From Pseudoduganella violacea (lineage in GTDB: Bacteria; Pseudomonadota; Gammaproteobacteria; Burkholderiales; Burkholderiaceae_D): 64,000 nucleotides of DNA. The translations under genes and the position numbers were made by a program. Location of the stretch: the NCBI RefSeq assembly GCF_014191875.1, contig NZ_JACHXD010000010.1:124001-188000 (forward strand), read 5' to 3'. Below are positions 57,809 through 64,000 of the stretch, one piece after another (the stretch's first letter is position 1; each line of letters starts with the position of its first letter). The notes beneath the pieces were generated by a model. That model was not told the DNA's origin. It ran no database searches and worked only from the letters and a program-made list of their open reading frames with translations.

Positions 57809-59197
57809 ATGAAAAAATTCAAACTGCCCAATACCTTTGTATTGCTGTTCGCCATCCTGGCCCTGATCGCGCTGGCGACCTGGCTGGTCCCCGGCGGCAA
57901 ATACGATACCCATCTGGTCAACGGCAAGCAGCTGATCGATCCGGCCTCCTTCCACTATATCGAGAGCAAGCCGCAGGGACTGGCGGCGCTGATGATGGCT
58001 CCCATCAAGGGCTTTGCCGAAGCGGCGCTGATCATCGGCTTCGTGCTGATCGTGGGCGGCGCCTTCGCCGTGCTGCAAAAGACCGAGGCCATCGACGCCC
58101 TGATCAAATCCATCGCGCGCGCCCACAGCCATTCGCGCTTCGTGCGCGCGGCCCTGATCCCGGTCTTCGTCACCATGTTCTCGCTGGGCGGCGCCACCTT
58201 CGGCATGAACGAGGAAGCGATTCCCTTCATCCTGATCTTCGTGCCGCTGGCGCTCGCGCTGGGCTACGACTCGGTGGTGGGCGTGTCGATTCCCTTTGTC
58301 GGCTCGCAGGTCGGCTTCTCCGCCGCCTTCCTCAATCCCTTCAATGTCGGCATCGCCCAGGGCATCGCCGGGCTGCCGGTGTTTTCCGGCATGGCTTACC
58401 GCATCATCGTGTGGGTGATCGCCACCGCCGTCACCATCGTCTTTTTGATGTGGTACGCGGCGCGCATCAAGCGCCATCCCGAGAAAAGCCCGACCTGGAT
58501 GCTGGACTGCGAAAAGCGCAAGGAAAGTCAGCTCGACCTGAGCGGTTTTACCGGCATGACCGTGCAGCACCGCCTGGTGCTGTGGATCTTCGTCGCCACC
58601 CTGGGCACCATGGTGTTCGGCGTGGTGCAGTTCGGCTGGTATATCGAGCAGATCGCCGCCCTGTTCCTGACCATGGCCATCCTGGTCGGCATCGTCGGTC
58701 GCCTCGGCACCGACGAGATGGTGGCCTCCTTCCTGCAGGGCGCGCGCGACCTGGTGACCACGGCGCTGGTGATCGCGCTGGCGCGCGGCACCATGATCCT
58801 GGCGCGCGACGCCAATATCATCGACAGCATGCTGCACGGCCTGATGCCGCTGGTGCAGTCTTCCAGCCCGGTGTTCGCGGCGCAGAAGATGTTCCTGATC
58901 CAGTCGGTGATCAACTTCTTCATCCACTCCGGCACCGGCCAGGCCGCGCTGACCATGCCCATCATGGCGCCGCTGGCCGACCTGGTCGGCGTGACGCGCC
59001 AGACCGCCATCCTGGCCTACCAGTTCGGCGAGTTCACCACCCCCATGATTCCCACTTCCGGCATCACCGTCGGCGTGCTGGCCCTGGCGCGCATTCCCTG
59101 GTTGACCTGGGCGCGCTGGATGGTGCCGCTGCAGCTGATCTACCTGGCGCTGGCCCTGCTGCTGCTTATTCCGCCTTGCCTGATGCAGTGGCAGTAA
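57809..59197 (+). CDS. YfcC-family (ArcD/DcuC superfamily) permease
   Basis: 462 residues with about twelve membrane helices. Family motifs are FSLGGATFGMNEEAIPFILIF, SQVGFSAAFLNPFNVGIAQGIAGLP and INFFIHSGTGQAALTMPIMAPLADL. Relatives exchange or import arginine, ornithine or other amino acids and dipeptides. It begins 11 bp after the hydrolase gene with AAGGA upstream, so it probably imports beta-Asp-Arg or a product of it, or exports surplus arginine or ornithine. Confidence 0.88.
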   Translation: MKKFKLPNTFVLLFAILALIALATWLVPGGKYDTHLVNGKQLIDPASFHYIESKPQGLAALMMAPIKGFAEAALIIGFVLIVGGAFAVLQKTEAIDALIKSIARAHSHSRFVRAALIPVFVTMFSLGGATFGMNEEAIPFILIFVPLALALGYDSVVGVSIPFVGSQVGFSAAFLNPFNVGIAQGIAGLPVFSGMAYRIIVWVIATAVTIVFLMWYAARIKRHPEKSPTWMLDCEKRKESQLDLSGFTGMTVQHRLVLWIFVATLGTMVFGVVQFGWYIEQIAALFLTMAILVGIVGRLGTDEMVASFLQGARDLVTTALVIALARGTMILARDANIIDSMLHGLMPLVQSSSPVFAAQKMFLIQSVINFFIHSGTGQAALTMPIMAPLADLVGVTRQTAILAYQFGEFTTPMIPTSGITVGVLALARIPWLTWARWMVPLQLIYLALALLLLIPPCLMQWQ

Positions 59198-59213
59198 CCG
59201 GCATCTCCTTGGC

Positions 59214-59762
59214 TCATGGCGTCTGCTTCAGATATTGCGGCGGCAGCGCGGTGGCGTCTTCCTCCGATTGCCAGACCACGGACTGGATCCACCAGCGCTC
59301 GCCGTCGCCCACCAGCTGGATGCTGCTCAAGCTGCGGCGGAAAGGCTCGGCGTCGCCGCGCTCGCGCTTGACCTCATAGCTGCTCAACACATGGGCCATC
59401 TGGCCGTACTGGTCGACCTGGCGCCGCATCTCGCTCTGGTAAAAGCCTTCCTTGGCAAAGTATTGCACGCTGCCGCCGATGTATTCCTCCACCGTGACCA
59501 TGCGCGACACCAGCTTGCCGCTCTCCTTGTCACGGCGCAGGGAGGTCAGGCGCGCGTCGTGACGGAACAGGGTGCGCAGGCGGTTCCAGTCGCGCGGCTG
59601 CCCTTTGCCGCCGGACATGGTCTGATAATAGGCGTCCACCAGGCTGTCGATGCTGTTCACATCGGATGGCATCGGCTTGGGCGGGCGGTAGCCCCAGGCC
59701 ACGCTGGCCGCCGCCGCCGCCGCCAAGGCCATCAATAGCAAGGTATACATGATCTTCTTCAT
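59214..59762 (-). CDS. NTF2-like secreted protein of unknown function
   Basis: 182 residues with a signal anchor or signal peptide (MKKIMYTLLLMALAAAAAASVAWG). The mature part has the SnoaL/DUF4440-like order SIDSLVDAYYQTMSG...RLRTLFRHDARLTSL and ends in a strand-rich segment with WWIQSVVWQSEED. The family includes polyketide cyclases and unknown proteins; no catalytic residues can be assigned. The ATG at 59762 has AGAGGAGAGGG upstream. Convergent with the YfcC gene. Confidence 0.7.
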   Translation of the reverse strand: MKKIMYTLLLMALAAAAAASVAWGYRPPKPMPSDVNSIDSLVDAYYQTMSGGKGQPRDWNRLRTLFRHDARLTSLRRDKESGKLVSRMVTVEEYIGGSVQYFAKEGFYQSEMRRQVDQYGQMAHVLSSYEVKRERGDAEPFRRSLSSIQLVGDGERWWIQSVVWQSEEDATALPPQYLKQTP

Positions 59763-59900
59763 CCGCGCCCTCTCCTCTTTGCCTGAATTTCTACGCAATA
59801 TTACTGAATCAGCAACTCATTGTAGCGCAGTGGCCGCGCCAATAGCCTTCCGCAAGCCAACCTTGTTTATAATCAGTTCAAGTACAACCGGACCTCCATC

Positions 59901-61298
59901 ATGACTGCACAACTCTCCAAGAAGGGCGAAGCCTGGTCGGCGCGCTTTTCCGAACCTGTTTCCGACCTCGTAAAACGCTATACCGCATCCGTCTTCTTCG
60001 ACAATCGCATGGCCAAAGCCGACATCCAGGGCTCGCTGGCGCATGCTGAAATGCTGGCGGCGCAAGGCATCATCCCGGCCGCCGACCTGGCCGAAATCCA
60101 GCGCGGCATGGCGCAGATCTCGCAGGAGATCGACGCCGGCCAGTTCGAATGGCTGCTGGACCTGGAAGACGTGCACCTGAATATCGAAAAGCGCCTGACC
60201 GAGCTGGTAGGCGACGCCGGCAAGCGCCTGCACACCGGCCGCTCGCGCAACGACCAGGTGGCCACCGATATCCGCCTCTACGTGCGCTCGGCCATCGACG
60301 ACATCAGCGCCCTGCTGCACCAGCTGCGCACGGCCCTGACCGACCTGGCCGAAAAGAACGCCGACACCATCCTGCCCGGCTTCACCCATATGCAAGTGGC
60401 ACAGCCGATCACCTTCGGCCACCATATGCTGGCCTATGTCGAAATGTTCGGCCGCGACGCCGAGCGCATGGCCGACTGCCGCAAGCGCGTCAACCGCCTG
60501 CCGCTGGGCGCGGCCGCGCTGGCCGGCACCACCTTCCCGATCGACCGCCTGCGCGTGGCCAAGACCCTGGGCTTCGACGACGTCTGCCACAACTCGCTGG
60601 ACGCCGTCTCCGACCGCGACTTCGCCATCGAATTCACGGCCGCCGCCTCGCTGATCATGATGCATGTCTCGCGCATGTCCGAAGAGCTGGTGATCTGGAT
60701 GAGCCCACGCGTGGGCTTCATCGACATCGCCGACCGCTTCTGCACCGGCTCGTCCATCATGCCGCAGAAGAAAAACCCCGACGTGCCGGAACTGGCGCGC
60801 GGCAAGACCGGCCGCGTCTACGGCCACCTGATGGGCCTGTTGACCCTGATGAAGGGCCAGCCCCTGGCTTACAACAAGGACAACCAGGAAGACAAGGAAC
60901 CGCTGTTCGACACCGTCGACACCGTGGTCGACACCCTGCGCATCTTCGCCGACATGGCCGGCGGCATCAGCGTCAAGCCGGACGCCATGCGCGCCGCCGC
61001 GCTGCAAGGCTATGCCACCGCCACCGACCTGGCCGACTACCTGGTGAAAAAAGGCCTGCCCTTCCGCGACGCCCACGAAGCCGTGGCCCACGCCGTGCGC
61101 GCCTGCGACAGCATCGGCTGCGATCTGGCCGACCTGTCGCTGGACCAGCTGCGCGCCTTCTCGCCGCTGATCAGCGACGACGTCTTCGCCGTGCTGACGC
61201 TGGAAGGCTCGGTCGCCGCGCGCGACCACGTCGGCGGCACCGCGCCGAACCAGGTGCGCGCGGCCATCGCCCGCGTAAGGAGCCAGCTCGCCATGTAA
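59901..61298 (+). CDS. argH: Argininosuccinate lyase
   Basis: 465 residues. The family signature [12 protein letters not shown] is present, along with [12 protein letters not shown] and [10 protein letters not shown]. The enzyme catalyses the last step of arginine biosynthesis, releasing fumarate. It lies close to the cyanophycin-like locus but is a stand-alone biosynthetic gene by usual synteny. No terminator was seen. Confidence 0.97.
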   Translation: MTAQLSKKGEAWSARFSEPVSDLVKRYTASVFFDNRMAKADIQGSLAHAEMLAAQGIIPAADLAEIQRGMAQISQEIDAGQFEWLLDLEDVHLNIEKRLTELVGDAGKRLHTGRSRNDQVATDIRLYVRSAIDDISALLHQLRTALTDLAEKNADTILPGFTHMQVAQPITFGHHMLAYVEMFGRDAERMADCRKRVNRLPLGAAALAGTTFPIDRLRVAKTLGFDDVCHNSLDAVSDRDFAIEFTAAASLIMMHVSRMSEELVIWMSPRVGFIDIADRFCTGSSIMPQKKNPDVPELARGKTGRVYGHLMGLLTLMKGQPLAYNKDNQEDKEPLFDTVDTVVDTLRIFADMAGGISVKPDAMRAAALQGYATATDLADYLVKKGLPFRDAHEAVAHAVRACDSIGCDLADLSLDQLRAFSPLISDDVFAVLTLEGSVAARDHVGGTAPNQVRAAIARVRSQLAM

Positions 61299-61392
61299 AT
61301 ACAGCGGCACACCGTCACGCGGCATCAAGAAGCATTTACCCGAACCTGGGCGCCAACGCAGCGCCCCTTAGAAGAGGATGGAGGAGACAAGA

Positions 61393-61971
61393 ATGTTCAT
61401 GCCAGTTTCGCGGGCAATCGACCAATTGAACGACAAGATCGCAGCGGCCGTATCCTGGGCGCTGCTGCTTGCCGTCATCATCTGCACCGGCAATGCGCTG
61501 ATCCGCTACGCCTTCAACGCCAGCTCCAACGCCTGGCTGGAAATCCAGTGGTATCTGTTCGCCGCCGTCTTCATGCTGGCGTCCAGCCATACCCTGCGGC
61601 GCGACGAGCATGTGCGCATCGACGTCATCGTCGGCCGCTTCTCCAAACGTACCCAGGTCTGGATCGACCTGCTCGGCTTCCTGCTGTTCCTGATGCCGAT
61701 CTCGCTGGTGATCCTGTACTACGGCGTCCCCTTCGCCCTCGAATCGCTGCGCAGCGGCGAAATGTCCAGCAACGCCGGCGGCCTGATCGTCTGGCCGGCC
61801 AAGATCCTGGTGCCGCTCGGCTTCATTCTGATGGTCCTGCAAGGGCTGTCCGAGATCATCAAGCGCATCGCCTTCCTTAACGGGAAGCTCGACGCCAGCG
61901 CCTTCTCCAAGCAGGTCGCCACCCCCGAAGAGGAAATCGAGGCGATCAAGGCTGCCAACAAGATGAACTGA
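61393..61971 (+). CDS. TRAP transporter small permease subunit (DctQ-like)
   Basis: 192 residues with four membrane helices; the pattern WLEIQWYLFAAVFMLASSHTLRRDEHVRIDVI is the DctQ hallmark. The ATG at 61393 was chosen because GGAGGAG lies just upstream; an earlier ATG exists at 61378. It pairs with the large permease at 62002 (30-bp gap). No periplasmic DctP protein is found up to the window end. Confidence 0.92.
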   Translation: MFMPVSRAIDQLNDKIAAAVSWALLLAVIICTGNALIRYAFNASSNAWLEIQWYLFAAVFMLASSHTLRRDEHVRIDVIVGRFSKRTQVWIDLLGFLLFLMPISLVILYYGVPFALESLRSGEMSSNAGGLIVWPAKILVPLGFILMVLQGLSEIIKRIAFLNGKLDASAFSKQVATPEEEIEAIKAANKMN

Positions 61972-62001
61972 CATCGCTGACAAGAACGGACAATAAAAGA
62001 T

Positions 62002-63660
62002 ATGGAAGCTTTCATCATTGCGAACATCGCGCCCATCATGTTCGGCGCACTGGTGGTGTTTCTGCTGTCGGGCTTTCCGGTGGCCTTCTCGCTGGCGGCC
62101 AACGGCCTGTTCTTCGGCCTGGTGGGCATCGAACTGGGCCTGCTGAAACCCGAACTGCTGCAGGCGCTGCCGAACCGCATCTACGGCATCATGGCCAACG
62201 ACACCCTGCTGGCCATCCCCTTCTTCACCTTCATGGGCCTGATCCTGGAACGCTCGGGCATGGCCGAAGACTTGCTCGACACCATCGGCCAGCTATTCGG
62301 CCCGATCCGCGGCGGCGTGGCCTATGCCGTGATCTTCGTCGGCGCCCTGCTGGCGGCGACCACCGGCGTGGTGGCGGCATCGGTGATTTCCATGGGCCTG
62401 ATCTCGTTGCCGGTGATGCTGCGCTACGGCTATGATCGCAAGCTCGCCTCCGGCGTGATCGCCGCATCGGGCACGCTGGCGCAGATCATCCCGCCCTCGC
62501 TGGTGCTGATCGTGATGGCCGACCAGTTGGGCCGCTCGGTGGGCGATATGTATAAAGCCGCCTTCGTGCCCGGCCTGCTGCTGACGGCCATGTACGCCGG
62601 CTATGTGCTGGCGGTGTCGATCTTCCGCCCGGCCTATGTGCCGGCGCTGCCGCCGGAAGCGCGCAATCTGCGCGAACCCAATGGCAAGAGCGGCGTGGTG
62701 TCGCTGCTGGTGCTGGCGGCCGGTTCGGTGGCGGCGGCGTATCTCTTCGCGCACTTCTACGCCGCGGCGCATCCGAATACGGCGGCCGACGAGGTGGGCA
62801 TCTTCGCCGGCGCGGTCGGCATCCTCGGCGCCTATGCCCTGGCGCTGGCCAACCGCTACCTGAAACTGGGCCTGCTTTCGCGCATGGCCGAGAAAGTGGT
62901 GTTCGTGCTGATTCCGCCGCTGGCCCTGATCTTCCTGGTGCTGGGCACCATCTTCATCGGCCTGGCCACGCCGACCGAGGGCGGCGGCATGGGCGCCATG
63001 GGCGCCATCATCCTGGCCATCGCCAACCGGCGCCTATCCTGGAGCCTGCTGGTGCAGGCCATGAACTCGACCACCCGCCTGTCCTGCTTCGTGATCTTCA
63101 TCCTGATCGGCTCCACCGTGTTCGCCCTGGTGTTCCGCGGCGTGAATGGCGACCTGTGGGTCGAGCACCTGCTATCGAGCCTGCCGGGCGGCACCACGGG
63201 CTTCCTGATCGTGGTCAACATCATGTTCTTCCTGCTGGCCTTCTTCCTCGATTTCTTCGAGCTGGCCTTCATCCTGGTGCCGCTGGTGGGGCCGGTGGCC
63301 GACAAGCTGGGCATCGACCTGATCTGGTTCGGCGTGCTGCTGGGCGTGAATATGCAGACCTCCTTCATGCACCCGCCGTTCGGCTTCGCCCTGTTCTATC
63401 TGCGCTCGGTGGCGCCGAAGGAAGTCAAGACTTCGGACATCTACTGGGGCGCGATTCCCTTCGTCTGCATCCAGGTGCTGATGGTGGCCCTGATCATCGC
63501 CTTCCCGAACCTGGTCTCGGTCGAGAAGAAAACCGATATGAAGGAACAGATCGAACTGAAGATCGACGCCCCGCCCGACTACGGCACCCCGCCGCCGGAA
63601 GAGAAGAAGGACGAGGAAGCTCCTCAGCTGAACTTCTCCAGTGACGTGGATAAGAAATAA
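62002..63660 (+). CDS. TRAP transporter large permease subunit (DctM-like)
   Basis: 552 residues with about 12-14 membrane helices. DctM motifs: LSGFPVAFSLAANGLFFGLVG, LLAIPFFTFMGLILERSG, GALLAATTGVVAASVISMGLISLP and SGTLAQIIPPSLVLIVMADQLG. It is longer than usual (about 430 residues) owing to an insertion near 215-290 and a charged C-terminal tail (PPDYGTPPPEEKKDEEAPQ). The insertion length and tail resemble the group annotated for mannitol/chloroaromatic compounds, but the substrate is unknown. Confidence 0.92.
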   Translation: MEAFIIANIAPIMFGALVVFLLSGFPVAFSLAANGLFFGLVGIELGLLKPELLQALPNRIYGIMANDTLLAIPFFTFMGLILERSGMAEDLLDTIGQLFGPIRGGVAYAVIFVGALLAATTGVVAASVISMGLISLPVMLRYGYDRKLASGVIAASGTLAQIIPPSLVLIVMADQLGRSVGDMYKAAFVPGLLLTAMYAGYVLAVSIFRPAYVPALPPEARNLREPNGKSGVVSLLVLAAGSVAAAYLFAHFYAAAHPNTAADEVGIFAGAVGILGAYALALANRYLKLGLLSRMAEKVVFVLIPPLALIFLVLGTIFIGLATPTEGGGMGAMGAIILAIANRRLSWSLLVQAMNSTTRLSCFVIFILIGSTVFALVFRGVNGDLWVEHLLSSLPGGTTGFLIVVNIMFFLLAFFLDFFELAFILVPLVGPVADKLGIDLIWFGVLLGVNMQTSFMHPPFGFALFYLRSVAPKEVKTSDIYWGAIPFVCIQVLMVALIIAFPNLVSVEKKTDMKEQIELKIDAPPDYGTPPPEEKKDEEAPQLNFSSDVDKK

Positions 63661-63707
63661 ACGAAGGGGGGTTGCCCCAAGCGCAGGCAAACAACGCTTG
63701 ATTGGCC

Positions 63708-63820
63708 TATAATTTCCGTATGGGTCGGGAGCGCCGCCCTCTGCGACGCGTTGGACGTTTGTTCCACCTGGCTCACCCGATTTCCCTCCGGGCTATCTCT
63801 ACGATAGCCCGTTCTTTATT
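63708..63820 (+). ncRNA. Structured leader upstream of a DUF3800 gene
   Basis: A consensus -10 box TATAAT at 63708-63713 lies 125 bp before the DUF3800 start. The following RNA can pair TCGGG (63725-63729) with CCCGA (63776-63780), next AGC with GCT (63730-63732 and 63771-63773), and has an inner hairpin TGGA/TCCA (63752-63755 and 63763-63766). The terminator-like hairpin comes next. Several candidate RNA motifs upstream of DUF3800 genes (DUF3800-I to XI) have been proposed by comparative analysis. I cannot decide whether this is one of them. Confidence 0.4.
63790..63820 (+). terminator. Terminator-like hairpin in the DUF3800 leader
   Basis: GGGCTATC / GATAGCCC form a perfect 8-bp stem with the loop TCTAC and are followed by GTTCTTTATT. 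It ends 17 bp before the DUF3800 start codon, so it could act as an attenuator. Alternatively it may end the TRAP transcript. Confidence 0.55.
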
Positions 63821-63837
63821 GACGTCCAGGAGGCAAG

Positions 63838-64000
63838 ATGCACTTGCTCTACGTGGATGAATCCGGTTCCATCGGCGATGCCAGTCAACGCTACTTCGTA
63901 CTGGCTGGGGTATCGGTATTTGAACGGACCACGCACTGGATCGAGCTTGCCCTTGACAATATTGCACTCAGAATAGATCCCGGCTGTCAGAACGAGCTGG
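63838..64000 (+). CDS. DUF3800 domain protein, N-terminal part
   Basis: The first 54 residues, cut by the window edge. MHLLYVDESGSIGD and RYFVLAGVSV are the N-terminal motif of DUF3800 proteins, whose acidic residues suggest an RNase H-like active site; the function is not established. The start has AGGAGG upstream. Such genes are often found in mobile or defence-associated regions, so a variable region may begin here. Confidence 0.8.
   Translation, partial: MHLLYVDESGSIGDASQRYFVLAGVSVFERTTHWIELALDNIALRIDPGCQNEL

Noticed and set aside
59901..61298. argH as part of the cyanophycin locus
   Set aside because: ArgH is a biosynthetic enzyme, separated by a convergent unknown gene; its nearness to an arginine-releasing pathway is probably chance.
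61378..63660. TRAP genes as the importer for the cyanophycin pathway
   Set aside because: They are separated by argH and lack a nearby binding protein; the YfcC permease next to the hydrolase is a better candidate.

Overview
The window looks like a chromosomal segment of a GC-rich betaproteobacterium of the Oxalobacteraceae (Massilia, Duganella, Pseudoduganella or Janthinobacterium type). This is inferred from gene content and protein style: PP0621-family protein with PilS/PilR, DUF1841, an alanine/lysine/proline-rich H1-like protein, a SWIB-domain protein with an H1-like tail, a TorF porin, and many secreted hydrolases. I see no rRNA, tRNA, CRISPR array, prophage or transposase gene.

Layout. 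0-2 kb: end of a PfkB-type sugar kinase, a YggT membrane protein and the H1-like protein, followed by an approximately 850-bp stretch with no convincing gene. 2.8-7.1 kb: class I ribonucleotide reductase nrdAB, with two NrdR-like boxes upstream of nrdA. 7.4-11.7 kb: a cytochrome-c-assembly-like protein, a PP0621 protein, pilS and pilR in one operon. 11.8-19 kb: an orphan nitrate/sulfonate/taurine-type ABC importer, a DUF898/M48 peptidase pair and an NHL-repeat lipoprotein. 19-28.8 kb: ffh, SWIB protein, two adjacent PhoA-family proteins (the upstream one lacking the catalytic serine and most metal ligands), lytic transglycosylase, proS, rppH, DUF1841 and two small cytochromes c. 28.9-31.5 kb: MoxR ATPase, GNAT acetyltransferase and VWA protein. 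31.5-39.8 kb: a complete kdp potassium-uptake locus (small ORF-kdpF-A-B-C-D-E) with a triple TTTACA array upstream. 39.9-44 kb: AraC regulator and EamA exporter, then TorF porin, a ParA-like protein and a pseudo-receiver protein. 44.2-48.5 kb: parE and parC.

48.7-59.2 kb is the most interesting block. On the minus strand an RpiR regulator, a TonB-dependent receptor, two secreted cyanophycinases and an M64 peptidase form one tight run. Divergently on the plus strand lie an aspartoacylase-family enzyme that resembles cyanophycin dipeptide hydrolase (CphZ/AotO) and a YfcC-family permease. Together they read as a system for digesting external cyanophycin, importing beta-Asp-Arg and splitting it. 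No cyanophycin synthetase is in the window. 59.2-64 kb holds an NTF2-like protein, argH, two TRAP permease subunits and the start of a DUF3800 gene preceded by a structured leader.

Five palindromic intergenic repeats of two related types are scattered through the window. Three are composite elements of about 115-140 bp made of two inverted hairpins (REPIN-like). Four of the five sit between convergent gene ends.
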